Assembly: GCA_022495005.1 (NCBI GenBank)
Contig: JAGYXB010001062.1
Span: forward strand, 372,001-436,000
Source of the DNA: Rhyacophila brunnea
Taxonomy: Eukaryota > Arthropoda > Insecta > Trichoptera > Rhyacophilidae
Reading direction: 5' to 3'
Length of the DNA: 64,000 nt
The notes beneath the pieces were generated by a model. It had not been told where the DNA came from, searched no databases, and worked only from the letters and a program-made list of their open reading frames with translations. A program made the position numbers and the translations under genes. Below are positions 12,346-26,242 of the stretch, piece after piece. The first letter of the stretch is position 1; the number at the start of each line of letters is the position of its first letter.

Positions 12346-13574
12346 TCGATAGTAACTATTTGATTAACTAATAGATTTAAATAAGTAAAATATAATATTG
12401 AATATCCAAAATATTACATGTTTAGTAAGAGAAAGAAAAGTCATAGTTCAACTTATTCTAAGAGTTTAAGCTCATTCTTTGTTGAGAAAAAGAACAATTT
12501 GAGATGCACTGTGCGCCATAGAAGGTTGTAGAAAAATGTTTTTCAAATGAGCGTTAGGAGGAAATGGCTTTTCCCGGAAATTCGTTGTTTTATTTTATTT
12601 ATTTGCTCTTGATGTTGGTATTTTAACTATCTACAATTTTTACGTCGAGTCGTTGGAAATTTCGATTCATTAGACGGAAACTTATTCAATTTAAAATAGC
12701 ACAAGTACTTTATTCAAAGAATAACAACCAAATCGTATTACTAGTATTTTTATGCATTATGTATTTTGGATCCTTTCTAAAGATACAGTACCTATATACG
12801 AATGGCTTACTTAACAAATTTAATATTTGTCACTTATGTATATTTGACCCGTAATGAGTGGGTGCATTTGTACAAATATTGTTCACTTGTCTTTTATATT
12901 AATTAATTTGTATTAAAATTTGAGAAGCGTTCCTTGGTACGGACATAGAGAATTTCTTTTAAGATGGTAATGATTACTTAGCTTTATGTTTAAAGTGTGA
13001 TGGCTGGAACTTCATCTTGGCTGGAATCTGCCGCCTTGTCTTCTACCTTCCCGTCCGAAAGAAGGAAGCGTCATCCTGCGTTGAAACTGTTTCTATTATG
13101 TTAACCGAGCACGTCCTATCTGTACTGAATCTAATCTTGGAGTGAAATCTTCTGGGCGGAAATAAGTTATTTGTTGATATGACGCTTTCAAAAAGGCGGG
13201 AAGAAACCCCATTGGCCTATTTTTTTTAACGATCATTGTTTTAGAAACAAGGTTGACACATACTTTTAACAAGGTTGTGCCAAATTTATTGTTAATTAAA
13301 TTAACATTATTTATTTAAGTCTGCGTTTGAAATGTAGACATGTCACGTGAAATGTAACATGACAATACTTTCATGTCTTGAGTACGGATATTTCTCAAAT
13401 ACACCAGGAAAATTTTCTTGTGCAATTCGAAAATTTTATGTGTACATTTGTCAAATCAACCAGTCGTGGGATACCGCCTTTGGATAACATCACTTGCAAG
13501 TTTAGGTGCATTAAAAAGAAGTGCCCCAGTAAAAAAAGTAGAGCAAATACTGAACTAGTTTCGTAGCATGGAGA
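12346..13574. other. AT-rich stretch, one GC-richer block
   Basis: No gene recognised. The block at 13000-13205 is less AT-rich (for example CTGCCGCCTTGTCTTC near 13028) and has no open frame. A short frame pair at 13378-13604 is in shadowing phase on both strands and looks like chance. Confidence 0.35.
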
Positions 13575-13975
13575 TATCTTAACCAGAATACATAAACTAT
13601 ACATATTTAGGAATATGAGTCAATGAGGAATGGGACCAGTTGCAAGACATAAAAACAAGAATCAAAATACGATGCTTTCTTATAAACATATACCATAATT
13701 TAGATCTAAAATTGCATATTATGATTTGCTGTTCTGTTCTCTAAATCTTTTTCTTTAGTCTAAGGGCTTAAGATGTTATACTATGATGTGCAACGGGGAG
13801 TTGATGTCTTTGAGATGTTGTCAAAATGTATTGGACAGACAGAGTGACGAATGTTAATATCCTCAAACGAAAGGGAAATAATCGATAAATTCTGCATAGC
13901 ATAAAAACCTTGAAACTTCATTGCATCGACCATATTATAAGAGAGTTTAATTACAGCATTCCCAACTCAGTATAA
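13575..13975 (+). pseudogene. RTE-type LINE ORF2, C-terminal fragment
   Basis: Plus-strand translation gives the end of an RTE-like ORF2. It starts with the motif YLGI..NEEWDQLQDIKTRIKI, continues through a region with several stops, then WTDRVTNVNILKRKG and HSIKTLKLHCIDHII. These blocks match, in order, the minus-strand RTE copy at 59479-60965 (YLGTWVNEKWDQSQEIKTRI, WTDRVTNVEVLNRMGK, HSIKTRKLRYLGHII). Many stops and frameshifts make it a dead, 5'-truncated copy. It is older than the 59 kb copy, judging by the number of lesions. Confidence 0.7.
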
Positions 13976-14947
13976 AAATTAAAGATCAATGCGAAAAGAG
14001 GTGCCTTAAGAACCTCGCCTCCTAAGAGACGCCCTTATAAATGACAGTCGTACATTGCCCACTTTCAATTTGGGAAAACTTGCATATAACATTTTTAATA
14101 ACATTATAAAATCTCATTGGCTGAAAACCATTCCAGACTAATCAGTCGATACATTTATTGCTGCATACCGTTTAATACCAATACACCGATATAGACTTGA
14201 ATGCTTTATGAACTGTCAGAAATTTTATACGCATCACATCTAGGTGTATTTAGCTAAAAGCCCATACAATATGATAAATCAATGGTAGTATTATTATTTA
14301 AACAATAAATAATATTACCACGTGTCGAATACGTACGTAATCTTATACTAAATTATGTCAAAATCCTACGTACTCATACATATCACTATCTGGGATCGTA
14401 AAAATGCTTATTGCATATCAATCAGTCGCTGATCTTCTCTTAGCATAGAAAAGATAGCATGTATGAAAATGTATCCTTCACAGGATAGGGGTTTTTAGAA
14501 CATAAAGATGTTTTATAACTTGCACGTGCTACGCGAGTCGAAGTGATATGTTTTATGGACAGACCGCGCGGATATATTAGATTGGAGAAAATCAAACGTA
14601 ATTTTTTTGGCTTCAAATAAATTGACGTAAATGTTAACGCTTATAAACATGATTTAAATGTTCAATATAAAGTGATATAGATAATTCAGTGTATTTTAAA
14701 TATTTTAACTCCATCTCTAATTTTGAATGAAGTAAAATCAATAAGCTTGGAATATGGCACTGGTATGGAGTTTATTTGGGAACTTGAATATTGTATCTAT
14801 AACGTGTTTATTTGATTTGTCTTAACAGTACAACGCATTTATGTAAAATATGCGGCCTTCCTTCATGTAACACACATCTAAGGTGAATATTTACTGAAAG
14901 GTAGATATGAGTACCCAATATTATTTAAAGCCAACTTTTCTGACTAT
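13976..14947. other. AT-rich non-coding stretch
   Basis: Continues past the RTE fragment with no recognisable gene. A short GC-richer stretch near 14520-14575 has CACGTG and TTTTATGG words. Confidence 0.35.
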
Positions 14948-15357
14948 TAAATATAATTTAAACACACGATTAAGACAATTATACTAATAATATTTTAATT
15001 GATTAATAATGTCAATAAATAACCAAAGTACTCGAACACTGTAATTTTGATAAATTTTGATATCCATAAAAAACCCAAAGTTTTCAAAGTATTAATAATA
15101 TTACAATTAATAATAAGTGTACAAATTCATAATATTGCTGGAACGAATAAGGAAATGTATTCTGTCTCTATATATACACGTATATTATTTAAGAAAAGGC
15201 AAACGGCCTATCTGAATAGTCTTGATAATGGTGTTACAACCGAAATAGCTATCAACAAACCTTTTAAAAACCTGTAGAATTTAATATTAATTATATTTTC
15301 ATTTCTTGTAAAATGGAATTCTACCAAGTAAATGCTAACTCAATTAATCAAAACCAA
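14948..15357 (+). repeat. Repeat A, long copy
   Basis: About 410 bp that match, inverted, 56099-56540. Shared blocks in order: ATACTAATAATATTTTAATT, ACTCGAACACTGTA, TTTTCAAAGTATTAATAATA, GCAAACGGCCTATCTGAATAG, in pieces, GTTACAACCGAAATAGCTAT, CCTGTAGAATTTAATATTAA and the end GCTAACTCAATTAAT. A small frame (15047-15277) over it is not conserved in the second copy, so it is a non-coding repeat. Confidence 0.7.
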
Positions 15358-18300
15358 TGATCCATTCGCTTTTAAATAGTTATTCTATTGATATGTTCAA
15401 TACCTGAGTTTAAGCACTCAAGCACTGGATTAAATATTTTTATGCTGTCAATTAATAATTTTATCTGTTGTTTTAATGTTATTGTATTTTTTTAAAAATT
15501 AAAATTTTAACATTCAATTATATTTTTTTGTTGTTGTAAAAACTGTAGCAGGTTGTAATATTTTATTATATATTATGTAATGTTCGGAACGCTTTGTTTT
15601 TTGTTTTATTTTATATTTTTATCATAATATATCCATGCGTCGTTTATAAATAAATAGTCAAATACATTATATAGGTCACCAAGCTGATGAAAAAAGCAAT
15701 GGGCTGTAGTTCATTCTAAGCCAGAGCCATCGGTGAACTTAGTTAAGTATATGTCAGCAAGCTACTAGGGATCGAGAAGAGAGGAATGAGCTTGAGATGA
15801 CATTCATCTACTAGTTAATAGCAGATTAAAACTACCTGATATTGATTATATTGGTACGTATAAGAAAGTACGCCGAGTGATCTACGTGAACGTATGTTAC
15901 GAATCTTTTAAGTTTAAAACAACGTTCATTTATATTCTTACCCTATACCCTTAAGTACTCAAATTGATTAAATCAATATCTGAACGAAATTGGTTGAAAA
16001 CAGCCATACTGCCACCCTTATTAGTTATGTATCTCGGGGGAACAAGCAACTGACGCTCATAATTCTCTGAATTCCTTTCACGGATTACTGCTTACATCCA
16101 TCAATCAACATGTGTTGTTTGACTACGCGGTTTTTTGTTTCTTCGTATTGATTATGACAGTGTAATGAATCCCCAACCCTGTGCTCGTGGGCACTTTTGT
16201 GTGCGCCCACAGACCCATTTGTGCATTAAAAAAAAACAAAAATACGAATGTATTAATATTTTAAATCGTTATCAAAAAGATTTCTCTCTAAAATGTGTCA
16301 TAATCAATAATCATTATTTTCAACAATGAACACAATAAAATCGAAACATAGTTGGAGAGTCACAGGTACATATTTAAATCACTATTTAAATGACCAAAGT
16401 AATATTATCTTACTATGAAAAGTTGATGAAATAAATTAAATATCAGAGATCTCACTAATTAAATGGTCATCATTTCTTGTTATATATTTTTCAATATATT
16501 ATTTAATAAAATTAAAACTAAAATACTATGAATTGTTATTTGTCAATATATATTATCAAGTATTTTCTGTCTAAGTTTTGTACGTTTCATTCGAAAAAAT
16601 GTGCTTGGCATTCCATTTTACACGTAACTGTGATTTTGATGAAAATAATGTTGGAAATCTCTGTGTAGTTGCTTATCGTTAGTTACATTATTACTTCGTT
16701 CGTTGCGAGCCTGTTATCATACAACTAATTAACAGACGAATGATATAGCATAATATAATTATCAATAATATGTAATAATGCCTAGTAATATTAATTTCAT
16801 GTACACAAACAATGTAGAGTAAATCCCCGATTATACGTTTTTTAAGAGACTTACAAAACCATGTAAGTAACAAGGAAAACGTAAATTGAGGTATTGATAA
16901 ATTCATAAATAAAATATTTTTTGTTAAAACATAGAAAATGGTTTGATGCATATTTTTGGCTTGTTGTCGTTTTTTTTTATAATATTAATAACCATGTCCT
17001 TGATTTTTCGTACAAGGTGGTTGGGTGGGTTAGTTGCATTGGTGTGGGGCTAATTAGGTTCCTCCATTTATATCTGTAATTTTCTTTATGGCCAGGATTA
17101 AATATTTTGTGTAGTGTTCTTGAGTTGTTATATTGCTTAGTACTTTGTGAGGGTTTTGGAGGTAATTTTCATGATTATGCTGTCTACATCGAGTCCTTAG
17201 AGTCTTGTTGTTTCGTCTTGTACGTCAGCAATGCTAGTAACATGAAATTTTAGTACCTCGAATGGCAAACAATACCGTGTATCAACCCTAGTTGGTTAAA
17301 ATAGAATATCACCCACCAATCGTTTTATGTAACCTTGGCTATGGGAACTGCAGACGTGTCTTTAAATAGAAATCATGATTATATTGTCATAATTTACATG
17401 CATTTAATTGAAGATGGCACATTAAATTTATGAATAATTTTAATTGAATTGTGAATATTTCAGACGTAAATTTCGGGTAATAAAAACGTAAAACCGGGTA
17501 TAAAATGAAACAGGGTTGCAGAAACTTAGCGGCTCTTCTGTGTATTATAATGAATTTTTTTTTGTTTCAGGTGAGAATATTTACAATTTAACTTAAGAAA
17601 TTATTACCAACTGGTGTCATAAGAAAATATATAATACTGCTGAACTGTGAGTAAACCTATATAGTATTATAATAAGTTATTGTTTAAAAAAACACGAATG
17701 TATTTGATATCCTCATTATTTATATTAAAGAATAGACTTTGGATGAATAGTATAAAATACAATCCAATCTTTTCACTGATCTATATTCTTCGCTTTAAAT
17801 CGTCATTGCTAGAATCATTATTATATTGAGATCCGTGAACCTGTAGAATTTATAATTAATCGGTAGCAGGTAATTCTACGTATAAGGTAAATATTTACTT
17901 TAAACTCTTTCACTTAAATACTCGATAAAAATTAAGTTAATTTACCACGGATATTTAATGAACTTTAACAGTATAAACACACATATTAACCACTTGACTC
18001 TCGTGTGTAGCAGCGGTGTCATATAACATTTGTCTGTATTCGACATTAATAATATTATCTAATCAAATGTGTATTCTAAGTTTTAATTGGATGCTTTAGA
18101 CATGGATAACTTTCATATGAAAGTTACGTAAGATCGAACGGTATGAATTGACATCCGATCATGCGAGTAATTACTGCTCGCTAGAAGAGGAAGGTATTGG
18201 TTACCTACAAGCAGTCACTAAAGGTTCAATAACTAATATATAACAAGCCTTAATTAAAGTTATCACGCGTTTGATTTGGTTACGTTTGGTTTGGTAATAT

Positions 18301-19739
18301 TTAGTTGACATACGAGAATATTAGTTATACATATTTCAAACGTGAAATTAGGTGAAAACCTTCACATGTGACTAATCTAATAAACAAATTGAGTTATTGG
18401 ACAGAATGTTAGAAAAAGCAACGAGCTTTGTGTGCTTTATAGAAATTATTGCAGTATACCATCGTATACCCTTTTTTAATTTATAAATCATTACAGTAGT
18501 ATAGCCGTAGATACATGGTCACACTCTTAGCCTGGTCGTACATAGAAACTCGTCGCAACTGAACTTCTTTTATTGTCATTCACAAAACTCATTCAATTTA
18601 ATGTACTGTCGCATATAGCATAGGTAGGAAGAATAGCAAAATATTGCATCGGAGCATGTTCACAAGCTGTTTTTTCGTTAGTTTCGGTTTGTCATGTGAT
18701 GTCATTGTCTCGATATAGAGTTGCAATATTGCTGGTGGTTTTGATTTATGACCGTATCTCAGTCGAAACGATTTTCTATGTGCGACCGGGCTAATGCTGT
18801 GAAGAGGATAGCCCTAGGTACTATTACATTTAATTTTAAATGCCTAGTAATTTGGCAAGACAAATGCGCTTCTTGTTATGATTGTCAGTCTCGACTGCAA
18901 TTAAATAAAGCCTATTGCATCATTTTACCTCACTTGCCACTTTGATTATGTCTTGTTTCCTGTCAAAACTACCGAGCTTCACGCTATTTGGTATATTTAT
19001 AGCAGTTTGTAGTTATCGCATTTTTATGCCAGTTTTCTAGCTTTGGTTAAAATGTTATTATTTCTTACTAACATAGATACGTTTTAATAAGTACGAAATG
19101 TTATTTAAAAATATAACATAATATGTTCTTGACGGAGAACAAATACGTACAATTTATAAAAAAATACGGCGACGAGTCATTTTATTCTATTTTTATGCCA
19201 GTTTTTTAATTTAGTTTTTTTTAATTATTATTATTTTTTTTTAAATATATTAAGTATACTTTGTCTTATCAATGAGTTATAAACATCATTAAATAAATAT
19301 ATATTTTAGGCTGTTAGTTTCATAGTCGGTAACTTCCATATTCCGCCAGCAAACAGGACTGAAAATAAAATATTTTTTTTTTGCAAATATATGAAACAGA
19401 CAATTAGATAAAGTGAATAGCAAAATAAATACATATTAATTTTAAAGTTACCTAGTAATAAAATATTTAAAAAAATGGCTGGTGATATATATAAATGATT
19501 CTGCAATCAACCTCTGGCTTAATTATATTTTACTAACAATCGGAGCTGGATTTGAAATTTCATGAATCATACATACGATGGAAAAGTATTTTTACAGAAT
19601 CACAATTAAGAAAAACACATAAAAAATGGCGATTATCTACATTGAAATTAATAGCCACATATTTAAGCGATGAAAAAAATATGGCCCAACTCTGTCTGTA
19701 AGACTATGCATACTTATTATAATAATCGGATGAACTATT
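15358..19739. other. AT-rich non-coding stretch
   Basis: No gene recognised in about 4.4 kb. It contains a hairpin near 16185-16212 (GTGGGCAC...GTGCGCCCAC) and a repeat-A-like word near 17842. The stretch 18480-19010 is less AT-rich, with Hox/PBX-like words (TTTTGATTTATGACC near 18739). Its short frames have no recognisable protein features. Confidence 0.35.
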
Positions 19740-19835
19740 TAAACATTTAATTCATGGGGAAAATCTTTTCCCCAAAAAAAAAGTAAGCCACCCCAGCGGA
19801 GAATCGGATCCTGCATCTCCCGGGTCTCCTAAATA
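19740..19835 (-). repeat. tRNA-arm element, fragment
   Basis: The tRNA-like head on the minus strand has a mutated B box (GGATCCGATTCTCC near 19800-19813) next to the family-specific GGGGTGGCTTACTT. The arms are absent. Same family as 4275-4540. Confidence 0.5.
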
Positions 19836-22800
19836 CGAAATAATTATTTATTTTGTATGTTTAATATATAAATTTATTATTTAAGTTTCGAACTAATTTT
19901 TCAGCGTCCATGCTGGTTACTGTATTAGCAACGGTCACAGTTACGGCTCGCTAATGAGTACCCGGATTTATGTTACTATTATGACTAATTATTATTAGTG
20001 GTATATTATATTATTATAATGGTGGCCGTAATATTATTATAAAATTATATTATAATACAACTTTAAATATACATGATTAAATGTAATTACATTTTAATTT
20101 CTCATTAAGCTTAGTATTTTGCTGCTCTACATAAAATGGTGTACGCATAATACAAATATTTTACTTACTAGAGAAAATAACATAACATATATGTTTGATT
20201 GTTAAATTTAAGTCATATTCTTGTCAATCCTGATGAAATCTGATAATCCTCTGAAATAATTCAATGTTTTGTCTCGCTAAGGTTCGCTGCCGTACACAAT
20301 TTTACTAATACATACAGGTATAGCCAGGTAAAGTTGGCGGTATTCAAACTTCGGTTTGCTAAATACAGAAAGTTTTAATTAAGATTTGGGGATTGTGGTG
20401 AAAATGTCAAGCAATGCTAGTATTAGTTGCGATCAAAACGCGCTGTTAATACCTCCTGGAGAGAAATCAATTTGTTCTTATGAAAATCAAATTTACAACG
20501 CAGACTGCTTATAAAATTTTGCTGTTTTGTTAGTCAAACATTAAAATAGCTACTTAATAGAAAATAATATACAGTATTGAGTTTTAGAAATATGTTACTA
20601 AATTTAATGAAAAACTACAAACAATCAATATTATTTATTGTAAGATATGAGTACAGTATCAACTTTTTAATCCGCAAACCGGCTAACTCCATTTGGGCAA
20701 ATTCAGGAAAAAGAAAAAAGATAATAATAATTTGACTATGGAGCGGAATTTAACAATTGAAAAAATACACATTGATTTTTTTTACTAATACGCTGCACTA
20801 TGAATTAATACACTATTTTAGCGTCCGTTTTATATATGTAATATAAAGAACATTTATATAAAGAGCAAAGTTGTTCCATTTACGTTATTGGAAATTTGGT
20901 ACCTGCAGTTGAGTGTTTTGTGTGAAGAACGATAACGCATTTATTTATAAGTTTAGAAGTTTGAAATTTTGTGTGAGCATACAAAACATGATTTATAATA
21001 AAATGCCATTAAAATCTCATTTTTGGTCAAGAGTGCAGTTGGCTGGTTTTCAAATTATTAAGCAGTCGAAATGCTCAGTGATTTTTTAAAATTCAGTTTT
21101 TATTCGTGAGTGGATATCATTTTTCGAATTCAATCAACTACTTATATATCCTATATACTTATCCTTTGATAGCAATTTTAAATAATGCCTATTCGTTTTG
21201 ACTAATAGCTTGTCCATAATTCGAAGTACCTACCTAATATAATAAGCTCTAATGCAGATAATATAGTGTAGAAAAAAGCTCGTCTCTTGACTAAAGATTC
21301 TACCCTAGATGTATTGACATTATCATCAGTTAAGCATATGTAGTGCTTGGATCGGTAACTAGGCAAACTTATACTCCATAAAGTAGGCTCTGGAAAGCAG
21401 CAGTTCCTATGTAATGTTTATTATCTACTAGTAATACGCTTATGGTGAATGACATCGGATTGACTGTTGATCGGTAACTTTGGTTAAGAAAGTCACCGGA
21501 AGAAGACCAATAACTTAATTAACAAATTAAAAACCAATTTTAATTTGTCTTATTGGCGTGATATTTAATAATCCATTATATTTACCATGTAAGTAGTGAT
21601 ATTTACTATATTATATAGATTCCCCTTCTAGTATTAGGCCACAACCGACTTTGCGTAATCTTATAACTGGGAGTTTAAATGCAAAATAATATTTTATGTT
21701 TGGTTTGAGAATAATTTTTGTAACAAATATTTTGCTTGAATGGCCCAGTTGTTATCGAAAGTATAGCTGACTTAATTACAACAATTTGATGCAATGTTTA
21801 AATTTTTACGTCGCCAACAGCAAATGCTCTTCTATACCAGGTAGTTGAGTAACATGTCAGCTGCCGCTCGATTTTAAACTTGCAACTTATAGAACAATAA
21901 TAATTGTGAAATATACTACGCGGTTATCGTTTTTTTAATAACTTCAGTACATAGTAAAAATATAAATTTTTTAAATACATATAGGTGAAGACTGATGATT
22001 TAATAATCTAAAATTATATATTTATAACTACGATATCAATTGTCTGTATGAGTAATCTTATATGTAGTCTATATTATTAATTTAATAATATTTGATGGGC
22101 ACTGAGCTTTGAAGAAATACTATAAGCATATACAGGAATAAGAAAGCACATTTCCTACTATAGGTTTAAGGCCGTCCCTACTGTAATCCCGGGATAAACA
22201 ATTCAATTAGATTTATATCTAGCTTAGTCCTTATCGCGGAATTGTGTATAAGTATTCATAAAAGTCAACCTTTCAAGGGCAAATATTGGGGCGGATTTAC
22301 TTTTGACATAATATCGTCATCTCATTTCTAACAGATTGTGAAGGAAAAATTACTTTTTGAATTAATATTAGTTGTCATAAATATGTGTAGTTCCTTCTGG
22401 GTTTCCTTCAGTAGATATTATCATGATGGTATTGCATGTAGAGGGCTGACTATCAATTCTAATAAAATATTTTTACACGATATATGTAAGAAGAAGAAGT
22501 CATTTTTTACAACAAACAAAGTATAATTCACTGAGGCTTCTTTTTACGCATATGCAGATATGTCATATATAAGATTCTTAATATAAAAGCTCTGCCAATC
22601 AAATGATTTGAAGTTTAGGTAGAAGGAGTCATATAAGCATTCTGTATTAAGAATTTTAAATGTGGTTTGATTAACGAAACTTGTTTTTCCTATTGACAGC
22701 TTGCGTTTTGGCTTGAGATCTGTTCCTTTATTTAACATAACCTATGAGTGCTTTTTTGTATTTTACGTGATTATTCATCATATTATTGCTTTTTTAATCT

Positions 22801-22858
22801 GTGTTTGATCCAGTGCAAAATCTTAATGGTTTTTGTTTTTAATAGTCGTGTCATTACT
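19836..22858. other. AT-rich non-coding stretch
   Basis: No gene or repeat recognised. Slightly GC-richer DNA lies near 20280-20470. Short frames at 22338-22738 show no family features. Confidence 0.4.
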
Positions 22859-23075
22859 TTTATGACCGAGCGGGTTACGCGTCGGCTTATAATGTCGTGG
22901 CTTCCAGTTTCAATCCTGGGTTTGGCAAATACACATATTGTTTTTTTCAATTTGTGTCTGTAATATGATGAGCAAGTAGCTAACATCCATTTCTCGTAAA
23001 AACAAAATTCTGTTAATACAAACCTCTACTTCGTGGAGAACTATATGATCCTATTAGGATCGGATATGGTAAAAT
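22859..23075 (+). repeat. SINE family B, reference copy
   Basis: The best-preserved copy. The tRNA-like head has A-box GACCGAGCGGGTTACGCG at 22863 onward, then CGGCTTATAATGTCGTGG and the B-box-like AGTTTCAATCC near 22906. The body includes GAGCAAGTAGCTAACATCC and TTTCTCGTAAAAACAAAATTCTG, in pieces, and the tail TGATCCTATTAGGATCGG. Transcription in life would be by RNA polymerase III from the internal boxes. Other copies: 8662, 10095, 12150, 45688, 61303/61829 and, head only, 63190. Confidence 0.7.
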
Positions 23076-23514
23076 GAATAAATGAATGCTTTTTTGTATA
23101 AGGTGTTTGATCCTAATGGATTGGGCGAATTCTTACAAGTATTTCTTGTAAAAATGTATGTGATTACTATAACTGCTGCCTTGAAAAAGCTTATTTGATC
23201 CATTTAAAAGAAAATATGGAAATTGATTTCTTCTTGTATTATTGAAAAATCACCGCGATATGAAAATTGAAAGTTTTGATTCTTGATTTCAGATAATATA
23301 TACTCATATTTCTTAAAATATTAATAATTCAAAGAACGTTTTAAATGCTATTTATCTGAATATAAATTTTATATGATACGAATATTTGATATTAAATGAA
23401 CTGGTAATTGGATAAGTAGATGTAAACTCACATTTTTTAAGATTTCGAAAACGTAATCGAAAAAAATATGAATTTATTTCTAACTGTTTTAATGGGGTCT
23501 TACCATGTAAATGA
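23076..23514. other. AT-rich non-coding stretch
   Basis: Nothing recognised. Confidence 0.45.
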
Positions 23515-23740
23515 CAGTTCAATTAATGAATACGTAATGGAATTAGCAAAAGGAAAAAAGCTCCACCCCATTCGGAAGTTTTGGCGTATCGCGTAGCTTT
23601 CACAGTGGAAGTAGGTTTTCGTTGTAATTGAATTGCCTGCCGACGGGCGCTCTCGTGACGTCACCCCGACCGTAACGTCACGCCTTGAGTGACTCGAAGC
23701 CAAAAAACAACCGAACATCTAATATCAGAGTATCGAAAGA
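23515..23740. promoter_or_regulatory. GC-rich island with CRE-like sites
   Basis: A distinct GC-richer island with a perfect TGACGTCA at 23656-23663 and a near match TAACGTCA at 23673-23680, 17 bp apart, within GGGCGCTCTCG and CACGCC context. A short minus-strand frame covers it but shows no protein family features. Promoter or enhancer use is inferred from motif density. No TATA box or start site can be fixed. Confidence 0.25.
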
Positions 23741-24797
23741 GCTCAAATCTAAAACGAAATCAAACTAAGAAACAAAGAAGGTCTATTTTCCCATTCTGTT
23801 GGTAATATTGTCAAGAGTAAACGACTTTTCTAAAATACAACTAGCCGTTTTACGCTGCGAATAAGGTTTTTTTATGTTATTTAGTTACCTATTGGATAAT
23901 GTTACAGTATTTCAGACTTGATCATGTGTATGTCTCTATCGAAGCGTTTCCAGAAAAAGGGATCTGCGAATTAAAAATAATAGTTATGCGAATAAATTAA
24001 AAAAATATAACATAAATCATTTGGAAACACATCAAAAAATATTTATTAGAAAAATTCTTGAAAAGAAATATGACGTCGGATAGGAATTGAACCTGCAATT
24101 CTGACAATATGTAATAATCTGATAATTATACAACTGAAGTATAAGTACGTTAAAACAAAAATTTGGAGTGATTCTGACACCGGTTAGTAATTAAGGTAAT
24201 TTAACATTTAAAATACAAAAGCCGATTATTGTGAAAATAATTTGTTAACTTCATCGCAATTAGATAAGACACGTATAGTTTAGTGGTCAGCGCACATGTG
24301 CGTGAATGAGCGCAGGTATGAATCAAAAAAGTTGTTTTGTAGCTGATATATATATTTCTCAGAAGTGATAGAAATTAGCTGTATTATTGCACATAACAGA
24401 TGTTTTCATCGCATCATTTATTAGAGAAAAAATATTATGCAACCTATCGAATGACCCACATATAAGTATCGAATGATACAGCGTTAAAGATGTACCTACT
24501 CCATGTCAAACCGTTTAACCATTGGGGTCGATATGCAAAATATAATATATTTTAATTAAATAAGTATATATTTTGTAATTAATACATGATACTAGAATAG
24601 AAATAAAATAATCTGAAACGGTTATATTAATTATTGGTATGATTAAAATTTCTAACCTCTTATGTGACAATTTTGTAATACTTTTTTGTGTTTTTCAATA
24701 TCTAATTTAAGTTACTCATTCACTGCGGACCAGTTAATTAATTTTTAATTACCACATTTAAATAACATGCTAATTATATCTAATGGTCATCTAATGC

Positions 24798-24816
24798 CGA
24801 CACGGCAGCCGTGTCG
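24798..24816. repeat. Perfect 9-bp inverted repeat
   Basis: CGACACGGC and GCCGTGTCG flank a single A, directly upstream of the tRNA-arm element at 24824. It may be a hairpin or a dimeric protein-binding site. Confidence 0.5.
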
Positions 24817-24823
24817 TCAGCGC

Positions 24824-25012
24824 AAACACTTCTGAGAAAATATTATATAACCAATAGAACATTTTTTTTAAATACAACATCCAGCCGGGTTGAACCTGCG
24901 TCTCTCGGGATTCACGCCCACGTACATCGACCACAATGCTATAGGCATCCAATCTAATTTTTAGCGAAAAATTTTAACTAATGGATCTTACAATACTCTC
25001 TGAAGCGCTTTC
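24824..25012 (-). repeat. tRNA-like unit between inverted arms, second copy
   Basis: The left arm (CACTTCTGAGAAAATATTAT then ACCAATAG) is matched, inverted and imperfectly, by the right arm (AATACTCTCTGAAGCGCTT near 24992-25010 and CTAATGGATC). The tRNA-like head between them on the minus strand has GGTTCAACCCGGCTGG near 24885-24900. It retains the arm segment that the 4275 copy has lost on its right side, so the ancestral arm was about 55 bp. Confidence 0.5.
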
Positions 25013-25142
25013 TATATTGAGTTACCGACAATCGGCTTCTGTACTTTAAATGAAAGTAGGTATCAATTACTTTAATTACTAAACGACGTCACGGATCACT
25101 CCAAGATTTTTTGTTGTAACTTACTTAAACTTGCTATTTTTT

Positions 25143-25287
25143 TTTTATTCAACGAATAATTCTTGTTTAAAATAACTATTGATTCTATATTTTCTCAGAA
25201 GTGTTTTCAAAAAATTATGTATGTTCAATAAAAATGTTAAATTCTTAAATCTTCTTGTGAATTACTGATTACTGGTTGAATAAAAAA
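25143..25287. repeat. Arm-only derivative of the tRNA-arm element
   Basis: Begins TTTTATTCAACGAATAATTC at 25143-25162, carries the arm (TTTTCTCAGAAGTGTTTTC, AATTATGTATGTTCAAT) at 25190-25231, and ends with CTGGTTGAATAAAA near 25284. The outer ends are inverted relative to each other and match the right flank of the 4275 element. No tRNA head is present, so this is an internally deleted relative. Confidence 0.4.
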
Positions 25288-26234
25288 ATACCTAGTTAAT
25301 TAAAATCCTAAATATTCCTCCGGTTTAATGAGTCTCATTTTATACTTTTAATGTATGTTACAAATACACGGATGATGACAGTCCCCCCCCCCCCGACTAC
25401 AAGCTACTTAGATAAATAAACTTATTCTTATAAAGCATTTTTTTGTCTAAGGAAAAAATTCAATTATGTCACATCAGAGGTCAATTACGATGTATATATT
25501 TATTACATTTTATTTGTAGGTACCTACTAAAGTTTTTTGCGGATACGATATTGGATACTTACAGTAATTACAGAAAGTAAGCTTGAACGAAAAATCTTTG
25601 TTTCATTGAGTGTTATAATAACCATGAATAATACTTAAGTATTTTATGAGTCACAAATATAGCTTTCAGTTACTGGAACGAATATGGTTAGCGAATCGAT
25701 GCCAAAAGCTTACGACACCGTTTGCTGGAGTATAATGCAAAACCATTTCGAACTTTTACCTCAGGAACGTCAATAATTCACACTGGAATTGCGATGAAAA
25801 TATATGACCTTTCAAACCGGATCCGAATGGAGTTTTCCGGAATCGAGCACTGACATCGTATAAGGATCGGATTACTCTGCGAAATAAATCGCTTGCGTAT
25901 GCACCACACTACGGCTTTAGATACGTTCCGGGCTATGCATTTTATCCGACAAAGGTTGAGAACCTTTTTTAAAAGAGAGAATATTTTTTATATTTTAGAT
26001 TACGTATGTTTATACAAATTACGGGAATGAAGGTAGAATACTAGAAAAACAGGATAGTCCTAGGTGATAGTTGTGAATATGAAATAAATTCACTGATTGT
26101 AGACAATTCAAATGATTTGAGATCCGGAATTCATTGACGTATATATAAGATATAATTTTTAGAAGAAAATATGTAACGATTTAATAATGCAAGATAGGTA
26201 TTGTCGTCATTCCTTACCATATAAACCCCAGTGC
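25288..26234. other. AT-rich stretch with a C-run and a GC-richer block
   Basis: A run of 12 C lies at 25383-25394. The block 25670-25960 is less AT-rich, has no open frame and no repeat partner, and could be conserved non-coding DNA. Confidence 0.3.
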
Positions 26235-26242
26235 ATCAGTAA

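Noticed and set aside
13378..13604. Overlapping frames on both strands
   Set aside because: Mutually antisense, no homology, and adjacent to the RTE fragment but not part of its translation.
24275..24340. Possible tRNA-like head (TAGTTTAGTGGTCAGCGC)
   Set aside because: It has an A-box-like start, but the B-box position (GGTATGAATC) is poor and no body of either SINE family follows.
25383..25394. Run of 12 C
   Set aside because: A simple homopolymer, possibly a sequencing-sensitive site. No structure around it.
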